IMG/VR virus record: IMGVR_UViG_3300034101_006325
Location: 1-64,000 of that record
Direction: 5' to 3' (one strand)
Length of the DNA stretch: 64,000 bases
Origin: a virus
Under the pieces are notes generated by a model that worked only from the letters and a program-made list of their open reading frames with translations, made no database searches and had not been told where the DNA came from. This document shows positions 31,691 through 39,887 of the stretch, one piece after another. Every line of letters begins with the position of its first letter. Positions within the stretch are counted from its first letter, which is position 1. The translations under genes were made by a program, and so were the position numbers.

Positions 31691-32602
31691 TTAGTTTACA
31701 ACATCTGTTCTAATGTGTGCACTATTCATGTTAATGATTAATCGAATTTTTTCTACAGACCACTGAAAAACTTTTGGCATAAACGCCGAAAGATGTGCAA
31801 GAAATCTTGTGTCGATCTCGCCATTTTTTTCGACATCTGTGCTTCTAAGAGTACAAATGACAGTAATTTTATTACTTCTAGGTAAAAAATGGATAGATGA
31901 TATGCAAGTATCTGAAGAATAATAAAAACGCCGAGAGTTCATGTCCTGAGGTTTGTTGTATGGATTGTCTCCATTGATTTCTTTTTGAATGACCTTGGCA
32001 CAGTCATCAATAATTCCATTATAATAATGAATTTCTCGAGGATCATCGCACACAGCAAAATCGCTGTAATCGGGGTCAAGAACCAACTCAAAGTTAATTT
32101 GTGTTTCCGACGACGACAAACCTTTTAGGACATTTACTAAAGATTGACCAACCTCTCGAGGACTAGAATTTTCGTACTCTTCAAGTTTACTCTTTACAAG
32201 ATCAGTCAAGTCGTCCAAATTTAGCGCATCCCGTACAACTAACACATTAGGAGAATTTTGCAAGACATCAACTTCATTATTAAAGATATCATAAAGTCTG
32301 GACAGGGATGTTGCGTCTTGGGCTTCGTCACCTCGTGAATTAAATCTTCGAAGAATCTCTTCCTTTGGAGGCAAAAGAACCACGACAAAGTTATTCAAAT
32401 TGCTGACTTCTTTGGTCAAAGAAATACGATGATGTGACTCATCCCTACCGTAAAGCTTGGCGTAACACAGCATTGATAGACAAGATCTATCCTGAATATT
32501 GTATTTAAAACCAGTCGAACGGTGTAAAGAAGAATAAAGTGAAGTTTTGCCGCTTAGATCAGAACCCTCAAGAATCAAGTAATTGACAGGAAGACTCATC
32601 AT
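31691..32602 (-). CDS. P-loop (d)NMP kinase fused to a thymidylate-synthase-like domain
   Basis: Residues 1-155 form a P-loop kinase: Y-L-I-L-E-G-S-D-L-S-G-K-T-S, then a lid-like R-R-F-N-S-R-G-D. Residues about 165-303 differ and resemble the C-terminal half of thymidylate synthase family proteins: I-C-T-L-R-S-T-D-V, D-x-R-F-L-A-H-L, then I-R-L-I-I-N-M-N-S-A-H-I. The catalytic Cys region is not evident, so the second domain may bind dUMP or a modified nucleotide rather than catalyse. It overlaps the polymerase gene by 4 nt. I infer a nucleotide-modifying or kinase role. Confidence 0.6.
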   Translation of the reverse strand: MMSLPVNYLILEGSDLSGKTSLYSSLHRSTGFKYNIQDRSCLSMLCYAKLYGRDESHHRISLTKEVSNLNNFVVVLLPPKEEILRRFNSRGDEAQDATSLSRLYDIFNNEVDVLQNSPNVLVVRDALNLDDLTDLVKSKLEEYENSSPREVGQSLVNVLKGLSSSETQINFELVLDPDYSDFAVCDDPREIHYYNGIIDDCAKVIQKEINGDNPYNKPQDMNSRRFYYSSDTCISSIHFLPRSNKITVICTLRSTDVEKNGEIDTRFLAHLSAFMPKVFQWSVEKIRLIINMNSAHIRTDVVN

Positions 32603-35600
32603 GCCACCTTTCTCAGCTTAAAAATTGATGTTGAAAATCCCCAACTAGGATCGTTCGATGCTTGACCTACCCAAAGTGTATAAGGATCAATAGATTCCGT
32701 TGGATTACCCCAGATTCTAATCCAGCCTTGACGTGAATCATTGTCAATAGCCTTGCACCGATAGAATGCCTTTCCATTCTTTGTCTTTTTAAGGTTGACT
32801 TCAGTCACGAGAAACCAACCTATACCGTCAGAACCAGGCTGTACATCGTGCAATGATTGGACACCTTTTTCAAGGAGTTTTTTCATAATGTCGGGAGGAA
32901 ACAATAGATCGACGTCTGCTGTGGAAGTAAGATCATATGCCATGCTGATCTTTTCATCTCGCGTCCAATCTACAGTACTGGCTTGCTCCTCCAGCAACAC
33001 GTCAATTACTGGCAGCGGATCGATTCCTTCTTTTGCAAGCTTTTTTAGCTGAGCTGCAGTTAAACCATAGATTCCTTTTCGCAAGGTTTCATAATTTTTA
33101 TCTTCAGTCAAAGCCAACAATAATTGTCTGTGGTGTCTTACAGACCCTCCTTGAAAATCTTCAAGTGATTCCAGAGCTTCAATCTTGCAAAGTGCTGAAA
33201 GTGCAGTCTTATTGACCTTGCTGTGACGCCAATTTCCTTCTGCATCATAAAGCATTTCTTTGAGATTTTTGTAAGGTCTATTCTCCATAATTTCGTCGAC
33301 TGCAGTTGAACCAATACCCTTGGCTGAAGTAATAGGAGGAACAAATGCATCGGCTTTTTCAGAAAACTGCCATTCTTTACCTGAATAATTGATATCAATC
33401 TTGGAAAATTTGTATCCTAAAGACTTAATTTCACCAATTACCTTTGTCAGCTCTTTGGGATTTGAATTTGCCGACTGAAGAATCGTGGCAAGCCAGTCCT
33501 TCTCATAGTGAGTGTGGAGCCAGGCAGCATAGTAAGAGTCGATCGCATATGCGACGGAGTGTGACTTGTTGAAGCCATAGAGGGAGAAGAACTCGATCTT
33601 GTCGAACAGGGCATTGGTGATGTCCTCCGAGATTCCGTGGATCTCCTTTGCGCCCTTCACGAACTTCTCGCGGAGCATCGCCTTCTCGCCGCCCTTCTTG
33701 TCGAGGGTGTCGAGAGACTTCTTGACGAGAGTCTTGCGCATCTGATCTGACTCGCCAGGATTGAAGCCTGCAAGCTCAACGGCCAGGGACATGAACTGCT
33801 CCTGGAAAGTGATGAACCCGCGAGTCGGTCCGAGGACCTTCTCGATCAGCGGATGGTCGTATTTAATCTTGGTCAGGTCCTTGCCGGCGTCGACGTACAT
33901 GTTGTGGACGTTCGCTTTGAGGGGGCCAGGGCGATAGATCGCCGTGATTGCTGACAGGTCTTCGATGCAGTTTGGTTGAGACTGCATGCAGAACTTTCGA
34001 GCTCCCTGAGCAGTGAACTGAAACACTCCGACGAATCGTCCCTCATGGTAGACATGTTTCCAAACCTCGGGGTCGTCCTGCTTCACGTAGCGACAGTTGA
34101 GGTGCTTGTCGAAGAACGCCTTCACGTTGAGGAAGGTGGGATCAGGGTTTCCCTGGTTGACGAGGATCCGACGGATGCAGTTCTCCACGTCCTTGAGGAG
34201 CGTGAGTCCGAGGAAGTCGAACTTGAGGAAGCCGTTGTCCTCCAGGTTGCGGAAGTTCATGCCTTCCGTCCACGGGGTCTGCAGTTCGCCTCGGACGCCG
34301 ATGATGGGCATCGTGGCTGCAAGGTCGTCCGGATCTGCCACGATGACGCCGCCGGCGTGTCGACCGACGGATCGGTTCTGCATAAAGAGCGTCTCGACGT
34401 GTGCCGCGACGTCTGGGTACTTCTCCATGAATGCCTTGTACTTCGGAGAGTACTTCATGCAGTCCTCGTGCTTCAGGACGAAGACGGACTTCTCCTGATC
34501 GTCGTCGCGGGCGAGCGGCATCACCTCGTCCTGAAGCGGACCCGTCATCTCGTTCACCTCCTCGAAGGGCACGCCGTAGATCTTGGCGATGTCCTTGACG
34601 AGGGACTTGAGCTTCAAGGTGTTGAAGTTCGACACCGGGATCACAGCGTCGTCGCCGAACAGCTCGCGTGCCGAGTCGATCAGGGCATCGCGGTCGCCTG
34701 CGTCGGAGTCGATGTCGGGCCACGACACGCGATGGCGGCCTAGGAAACGGCTCCACAGGAGACCGTAAGGCAGGGGATCGATCTGAGTGATGCCGAGGAG
34801 GTAGTTGACGAGTGAACCTGCGCCTGAACCACGGCCGGGGCCGAACAGGGTCCGAGTCTCCGCCTTCTTGAAGATCTTGTACATCGTCACGAAGTAGGAA
34901 GCGTGACCGAGGTACTTGATGTCGGACAGCTCCTCCTTCACGCGGGCGACGTATTCTGGTTTGTCAGACAGGCCTTCACGAATCAGGGCCTCCTTGACGA
35001 GCTCAGTGAGCTGCTGGAATGTTGTCTTGCCTGGCATGTCCAGCTTCGGTAGCTTTGCTTTAACATCGACCCATGTATCCTCACAATGTTGCCATGCGAT
35101 ATCATGGGTCCTCTCGATGGCGTCTCGGACCTCCTCCTCGGAGCCTCGATAGAACTCGTACTGCTCGTAGGACTTCTTGTACTCGTCCCACATCTGGGAT
35201 GCATTCTTCGGATACAGCTCGCACTTAAGATCTTCGAACTTTGGAAGTGCCTGTTCGTCGAGCTTAGCACCCATCCATCCAAGCTTCTTGTAGAGCTCAC
35301 GGGCCTGCCACTTCGACGGGTCGGGATAGTGGGAATCGCAGGTGGCGAGCAGCTTGACGCCGGACTTTCGAGACAGGTCGATGAGGTACCTGTTGACCGT
35401 GTGCTGCTTCGGCAGCTTGTTGAACTGGATCTCGAGGAAGAAGTTCTCGGTCCCCACCGCATCCGTGAACCTGTCCGTGAGGTTCATCAGCTCGGAGATG
35501 ATCTGCTCCGAGTTCTTGCCGTAGGCCTCGCCGCGGAGGATCGTGCCGCTGTAGATTCCACCAAGGCAGGCCGTGGACCACACGATCCCCTTGCCGTACT

Positions 35601-36224
35601 TCCGGAGGAGGTCGAAGTCGATGCGTGGATAGCGGTAGAAACCGTCCTTGAACGACGCCTTCACGAGGCGATTGATGTTCGCGAGACCTTCGGCGGTCTG
35701 CGCCACCGCCACGAGGTGGTAGCGACGCTGCCAGTCGGGCTTCTCCTTGTAGTCGTCTGCCTTCGTCTCGTTCTCGTCCTCGACGACGTGTCCGCCGGCC
35801 TCTTCCTCCTCCACCTCGTCAGCGTCGACGTCGGTCCGGACCTTCGCCTTCTTCTCGGCCTCCGCAGCGGTCTTCGCGTCCTTGATCGCCTGCTTGTGTG
35901 CCTCGTAGTCGATCTTCCACTGTGTCAGCGAAGGAACGAAGTAGAACTCCACACCGTAGAGCTGCCGGTACTTCACGCCCTTCTTCTGCAGCTTCTTTGC
36001 TGCGGAATGAGCGTGTGCGAGGCCGTTGCCGTTGCCGTGGTCGGTCAGGGCCCACGCGTCCATCCCCTGTGATTCGGAGACAATCCACTTTATATGATCC
36101 TCGGGATAGCCAAGTCCGTCAAAAGTTGAGAAACCCGAAAAGCCGCCCCTGAACAAGCCAGGGGCGGCACCTACGAATGCGCGTGGAAACCGACGAATTT
36201 CTTCGGCGGCGTCACATCGCGCAT
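32599..36224 (-). CDS. dnaE: DNA polymerase III alpha subunit, probably completed by translational bypass
   Basis: The main frame (32599-36135) has PHP, palm and fingers: A-L-T-D-H-G-N, the palm aspartates in P-D-I-D-S-D, K-F-D-F-L-G-L, and a fingers segment with F-S-L-Y-G-F-N-K-S-H-S. A charged insert (about residues 85-140) interrupts the PHP domain. The metal-binding start of PHP (F-V-G-F-H-A-H-S) lies in a different frame at 36174-36215, ending in TAG at 36171-36173. Skipping 35 nt joins it to G-F-S-T-F-D-G. AAGGAG (36225-36230) could serve GTG 36215 (9 nt); ATG 36224 and ATG 36248 are alternatives. The first two thirds are visibly GC-richer than the last 900 bases. It is the replicative polymerase, acting with the helicase at 59939. 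Confidence 0.9.
36136..36176 (-). other. Candidate programmed translational bypass site
   Basis: Minus strand: take-off codon TCG (36176-36174) is followed at once by TAG (36173-36171), a 35-nt gap, then landing codon TCG (36138-36136) and GGT TTC TCA ACT. The gap holds a perfect 10-bp stem, GCCGCCCCTG (36168-36159) with CAGGGGCGGC (36051+100 to 36142), loop of 7 nt; that is, the 3' arm is 36151-36142. AGGGG in that arm lies 7 nt before the landing codon. The matched codons, stop, hairpin and Shine-Dalgarno-like sequence parallel T4 gene 60. Bypass gives H-A-H-S-G-F-S-T-F-D-G, the exact PHP motif spacing. Confidence 0.75.
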
Positions 36225-36234
36225 CTCCTTAAAA

Positions 36235-36264
36235 GTGTTAGATGACATGATAACAATCTAACAC
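36235..36264 (-). promoter_or_regulatory. Inverted repeat around possible polymerase start codon
   Basis: GTGTTAGA and TCTAACAC (plus strand 36235-36242 and 36257-36264) form an 8-bp stem with a 14-nt loop that contains ATG 36248. AAGGAG lies just downstream. It may be an operator or an RNA hairpin controlling polymerase translation; autogenous hairpins are known for T4-type polymerases. Confidence 0.5.
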
Positions 36265-36355
36265 GCGAAATCTGTCGTTTACACACGGGAAGCAAATGCA
36301 GTTCGAGGCGAAACCCGAAGGAATCGCCTCAATTGCGTTTCTTTGAGGCTCTTTC

Positions 36356-36607
36356 TCAGATGTCCGTGACGGTGCCGTCTTCGTCGAGCTTGAGACCGAC
36401 ATCAAAGAGCTGCTGATCAGTGATCGCGCCTGGATACACCGCGAGTGCAGACTCGAGATCCTCAATAGAGACATAGCCTCCCTCCAAGTAGATCTCATCG
36501 AATGCGTCACGGAGCTCGAGGTTGCTTACGGATTCACGTGTCTCTCGGATTACTTTTCGTGCTTCTTCCTTGATGATGGAACGCAACTGCTTTACTGTGA
36601 TCTTCAT
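36356..36607 (-). CDS. Tag-bearing small protein
   Basis: An 83-residue protein starting M-K-I-T-V-K-Q-L-R-S-I-I-K-E-E-A, one of the best copies of the shared tag. The rest resembles a small helical domain (L-R-D-A-F-D-E-I-Y-L-E-G-G-Y-V-S-I-E-D-L) ending L-D-E-D-G-T-V-T-D, loosely like an EF-hand loop. It lies upstream of the polymerase gene. AAGGAG is about 12 nt before ATG. Function unknown, presumed virion protein. Confidence 0.65.
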   Translation of the reverse strand: MKITVKQLRSIIKEEARKVIRETRESVSNLELRDAFDEIYLEGGYVSIEDLESALAVYPGAITDQQLFDVGLKLDEDGTVTDI

Positions 36608-36643
36608 GTCTGACGCGTCTCCTTGCTTACGTAGCGCTACTGT

Positions 36644-37648
36644 CTAATTATTAGGACATTTTGGAAAGTGCTGCAAGAGGTCAAACTTATGCTCGGCCGC
36701 CTCGTCGAGGTACTTTAGCGGATTATAGTCGGAAGAATTGCGGATCCATTCCAGCGTCCGCTGAATACCGTCGAGCAAATCAAGTGTTGGTTTCCAACCA
36801 AGCTTTTCTCGAATTTTTCTGGATGACAACCGGTGGTTTCCGAGATAGTCTGTTGTCGGGTGCCACCTCACGAGATCAGATGCCGATGCACCGACAACAT
36901 CGTCTATAATCTTCATCACTTCTCCTGCAGGCACTGGTGTCTCCGCGGAGACGTTCCAGTCTGTCCCCCAACCGGGCCCGGAGACGTCGCGGCATACTAG
37001 CTCAACAGCCCTGCAAAAATCCTCCACATGGAGGTAGTCCTTTACCTTCGTCGGATCCAGAAACATATCCACGGATTTCTTTCCGTTGAGGTAAGCATAA
37101 ATCGACTTCGCGATGAGCGAATTCATATCACCGAGGCCACCAAACGCGAATAGCGGTCGAACGATAGTCCACCTATCTGCCATTGCTGTGACAATCTGTT
37201 CTGCGGCGAGCTTCTGGACGCCATAATAAGTCCGAGGAATCTTTGTTGAATTTTCTACAATCTGTTCGTCTTGATAACTCTTCGTATCATAGATGACAGT
37301 TGTTCCTAGATAGCAAACTGCAGCCTTTGCTCGATTGGCAGCACGAACAATGTTGTATGTGCCTTGGACGTTGGATAGTGTCGCCTCTGCAGGATCAAGG
37401 GCAACCACGTCTGTTCCGACCACAGCAGCATTGTGAACGACGACGTCGACATCATTGTCGTAAAGCGCTTTATGCCAAGTTTCCTCCGAATTCCTGTGGA
37501 TGCATGCCTCCCCGGTGCGTGGAAACTTGACGTAATCTATTCCCTCGAACAGATCCTTGTCGGTCACGACTTCCTGTGAAAGAGATTCTAGAACGACCTT
37601 GAGATTACGAGCGATCAGGCCCTGTGGTCCGGTGATATAGTACTTCAT
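36644..37648 (-). CDS. NAD-dependent epimerase/dehydratase (copy 2)
   Basis: A 334-residue SDR-extended enzyme with G-P-Q-G-L-I-A-R-N (a variant Rossmann loop), V-H-N-A-A-V-V-G-T, Y-L-G-T-T-V-I-Y and the catalytic Y-Y-G-V-Q-K. H-V-E-D-F-C-R-A-V-E-L-V and R-K-I-R-E-K-L-G-W-K-P complete the family pattern. It is about 25-30% like copy 1 by eye and probably acts on a different nucleotide sugar. The DNA is GC-richer than the flanking small genes. Confidence 0.85.
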   Translation of the reverse strand: MKYYITGPQGLIARNLKVVLESLSQEVVTDKDLFEGIDYVKFPRTGEACIHRNSEETWHKALYDNDVDVVVHNAAVVGTDVVALDPAEATLSNVQGTYNIVRAANRAKAAVCYLGTTVIYDTKSYQDEQIVENSTKIPRTYYGVQKLAAEQIVTAMADRWTIVRPLFAFGGLGDMNSLIAKSIYAYLNGKKSVDMFLDPTKVKDYLHVEDFCRAVELVCRDVSGPGWGTDWNVSAETPVPAGEVMKIIDDVVGASASDLVRWHPTTDYLGNHRLSSRKIREKLGWKPTLDLLDGIQRTLEWIRNSSDYNPLKYLDEAAEHKFDLLQHFPKCPNN

Positions 37649-37734
37649 CGTTGTCTCAGTCTAAAACAAAATATCAGACTTTACACGTCGACAATATAAT
37701 GACGCAATATTTCTGAGCCTTCCATGCTAAATAC

Positions 37735-37759
37735 AAAAAAGGAAGCATTGCTGCTTCCT
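37735..37759 (-). terminator. Rho-independent terminator
   Basis: AGGAAGCA (37740-37747) pairs with TGCTTCCT (37752-37759) around a 4-nt loop; on the minus strand TTTTTT (37735-37740) follows. It ends the operon whose last gene is the deoxyribosyltransferase at 37785. The 137-nt gap to 37648 holds this and probably the epimerase promoter. Confidence 0.9.
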
Positions 37760-37784
37760 CTCATTGTTTAATTGGCGATATTGT

Positions 37785-38258
37785 TCACTCAATTTCCTTG
37801 TCGTAAGGCTCATACAACAGCTCACCAGCAGTCTTACAGCGCTCGAGGTAATCCTCCAACTGATCAAATGATGTGCAGACCTTGATGCCGCTGCGACTGA
37901 GCATCAAATTAAACTTTGCACCAGAAGGGAGATTTTCGCAGAAATAAACGATCTTGGTGCCGTATGCATATGATGCACCGGCCTCCCAGATGGTACCAAT
38001 GTCGCGGTATGTCGTGTTGACGAGGCAGAAATCAGCCTTCTTGATGTGATCAACATTGCCCTTGAACACATTGTCCTGTACCTCCTGCGTTGCATCTGGT
38101 GGACAGACGAAGATTCGACGGGGGGACGCAAGGTTTATCCAGGCAGAGCGATCGTCAAAGACCTTTTCCAACTTTGTGAGTTGCTTGTCCTGATCTGGAG
38201 AAAACCAACCTGATGCCAAATATACGTGAAGCTTACGACCAAAATTATTAGCGCTCAT
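37785..38258 (-). CDS. Nucleoside 2-deoxyribosyltransferase-like protein
   Basis: The 157-residue protein shows Y-L-A-S-G-W-F at the start, a D-F-C-L-V-N core strand and the G-T-I-W-E-A-G catalytic region with Glu, A-S-Y-A-Y-G-T-K-I-V-Y. These match nucleoside 2-deoxyribosyltransferases (also the fold of phage DNA-base-modification hydrolases). It could exchange bases on deoxynucleosides or hydrolyse modified nucleotides. It follows the FNR-like and ThyX-like genes in one operon ending at the terminator. Confidence 0.78.
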   Translation of the reverse strand: MSANNFGRKLHVYLASGWFSPDQDKQLTKLEKVFDDRSAWINLASPRRIFVCPPDATQEVQDNVFKGNVDHIKKADFCLVNTTYRDIGTIWEAGASYAYGTKIVYFCENLPSGAKFNLMLSRSGIKVCTSFDQLEDYLERCKTAGELLYEPYDKEIE

Positions 38259-38267
38259 ATGTTCCTT

Positions 38268-38849
38268 TCAAAAATTAGTATGATAGTTTATATTCAAATA
38301 CTGGGCGTCGAGAGCAACATCGCTGACAAGAGATTTTGGTCCTGCGACGAAGACTTCCGTGCTGCTCTGACCATTGTACAGGTAGCGGAGAAGTTGTTTA
38401 GGGCGTGAGCAATTTTTTGTGTTTACAAAATAAGCTCGTGCAAATTGTGGATAAAAATTGCTGAGGGCTAGAGGATCAAGTCCACGCGAACAGATGCCGA
38501 TCATAGGATTTATTCCTCTGCTGAAGAGTTGATTGATCAAAAGTGCGACTGCTCCAACGCCAGTGCCACCAGCAATCACGATGGCTGATGAAGATGATGC
38601 TGTTGGAAAACCTTTGCCGGAAGGAAATTCAACCTTGTCGATCTCCTCGCGAAAGAGGAAGGAGCTAGATTTGACGATGAATGTCAGCGTGGAATCGGTA
38701 AAATCGGCGATCGCAACCCACCTGCCGTTGACGACTGCACAGGATCCTGGAATAATGTGCTGTGTTAGCCCAGGATGGGTCAGGACGACTTTCTGATAAT
38801 CTCCACCAAGGTTTGTATTCTCGATTATTTGAAAATTATCCTGACCCAT
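38268..38849 (-). CDS. FNR-type flavin/NAD(P)H reductase-like protein
   Basis: A 193-residue protein with a ferredoxin-NADP reductase fold. The N-terminal barrel has G-L-T-Q-H-I-I-P-G-S-C-A-V-V and the NAD(P) domain has I-V-I-A-G-G-T-G-V-G-A-V-A-L-L-I (a G-G-T-G-x-x-P-like loop), I-G-I-C-S-R-G and E-V-F-V-A-G-P-K. It lacks the Fe-S cysteines of dihydroorotate-dehydrogenase electron-transfer subunits. It starts 7 nt after the ThyX-like gene, so it may supply reduced flavin to that enzyme; this is an inference. Confidence 0.72.
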   Translation of the reverse strand: MGQDNFQIIENTNLGGDYQKVVLTHPGLTQHIIPGSCAVVNGRWVAIADFTDSTLTFIVKSSSFLFREEIDKVEFPSGKGFPTASSSSAIVIAGGTGVGAVALLINQLFSRGINPMIGICSRGLDPLALSNFYPQFARAYFVNTKNCSRPKQLLRYLYNGQSSTEVFVAGPKSLVSDVALDAQYLNINYHTNF

Positions 38850-38856
38850 TGCCGTG

Positions 38857-39840
38857 TCACTTTCCGTTCTTCCAGTCGTCGTGGCGCGACTTTAGTGTGG
38901 ACCAGTCGGTCATGTCCTTGTTCCACAGCTCAGTAAAGCGTTTTTGTTGACCGGAGCCATGGGTGCCATTCAGTTCCTCACGCGTTGATTGGTAGATCGT
39001 ATCATTTGGATGAAACTCAAAGATATCGTTCTTCTTGATCGGCCAATAGAGATTGGTTCCCCTCGACACAAACTTGTCGCCTTCCTTGACCCTGAAGGTC
39101 TTGACATAGTGCATGTCAGGCTTGTTGAAGTCGATGACAGAAGTAAATTCTGGCATCACCTTGGCGACTTCCACTGCCATTCGAGAGGCGAGGAGATTGT
39201 CGGCGGCAGGCTGAATCTGTGTGTCCATGCGTTGGTAGATGAATCCAATCAGATCCTTTAGTGATAGACGCATGTAATAGAACGAAGTCATGCACTTTGG
39301 CAGGATCATCCTCGCATCCATCATTGATACGACCTTGGAATCTGTCATGTCGGCGTAGAGCTGCTTTGATTCCTCAACAAGCTTAGTCCATCGTGCGAGA
39401 AACTCGGGTGAGTTCTGGACGGGCTCCGGGATTACAGCATCGTCGTCGCGGAGGTCGCGGTCTCCAGTGCACTGTGCTGCGAAAGTGCCAGCGCGGTGGC
39501 GGATGATGTGTGTCACCTCCTGGAAGGAGAGACCGCTGAGGCGGAACGTGAAGCCGAGACACTCCATCGGTGCAGGAAGAGTACGTCCTCCGAACACGTC
39601 CTCGAGGTTCTTGGAAAGTTCACGCTCAGTTACACCTCGTGTAGGATCAATATCCGGGCGATCGGCCCATGTGGCCTTGACATAGTGCCATGCAACATTC
39701 CAGGCCTGTTGTCGCGTGGGGTGGTCGACGAGTTCCACCTTGAGTGCGTCGAGGTTGTTGTGGAATTGTGTCTTTGGCTTGCGGCCAAACTTGAGTTCCA
39801 TGGGAAGATCTACGGGCTGAAGGTCACGATTAATAGGCAT
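38857..39840 (-). CDS. Divergent ThyX-like flavin-dependent enzyme
   Basis: A 327-residue protein with ThyX elements: G-F-T-F-R-L-S-G-L-S-F-Q-E-V-T-H-I-I-R-H-R-A-G-T-F, and later R-M-I-L-P-K-C-M-T-S-F and Y-Q-R-M-D-T-Q-I-Q-P. The canonical R-H-R-x5-S-x-R-Y motif is altered: the Ser position reads Cys in Q-C-T-G-D-R-D-L-R, and Tyr is absent. An orthodox ThyX is also encoded at 56278. This copy may be a thymidylate or pyrimidine-modifying enzyme such as a hydroxymethylase-like variant. Confidence 0.72.
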   Translation of the reverse strand: MPINRDLQPVDLPMELKFGRKPKTQFHNNLDALKVELVDHPTRQQAWNVAWHYVKATWADRPDIDPTRGVTERELSKNLEDVFGGRTLPAPMECLGFTFRLSGLSFQEVTHIIRHRAGTFAAQCTGDRDLRDDDAVIPEPVQNSPEFLARWTKLVEESKQLYADMTDSKVVSMMDARMILPKCMTSFYYMRLSLKDLIGFIYQRMDTQIQPAADNLLASRMAVEVAKVMPEFTSVIDFNKPDMHYVKTFRVKEGDKFVSRGTNLYWPIKKNDIFEFHPNDTIYQSTREELNGTHGSGQQKRFTELWNKDMTDWSTLKSRHDDWKNGK

Positions 39841-39887
39841 TTGTTACTCCTTGAGATTGTGTATTATACGCGCTAATTTGAAACATT

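Noticed and set aside
34142-34756. Minus-strand frame rich in Arg inside the polymerase
   Set aside because: It is an out-of-frame shadow of GC-rich codons with no recognisable domain.
33976-36072. Long plus-strand open frames opposite the polymerase (33976-34743, 35086-36072)
   Set aside because: They are antisense shadows created by the GC-rich codons of the polymerase, with Leu/Val/Arg-biased meaningless composition.
32599-36156. Polymerase gene complete from TTG 36156 (M-F-R-G-G-F-S-G-F-S-T)
   Set aside because: TTG 36156 lies inside the hairpin loop, has no ribosome binding site, and the product would lack the PHP His-x-His that is encoded intact upstream in another frame.
36171-36173. 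TAG as a reassigned (sense) codon
   Set aside because: Reading through TAG stays in the wrong frame and gives a sequence unrelated to PHP; a frame change is needed as well.
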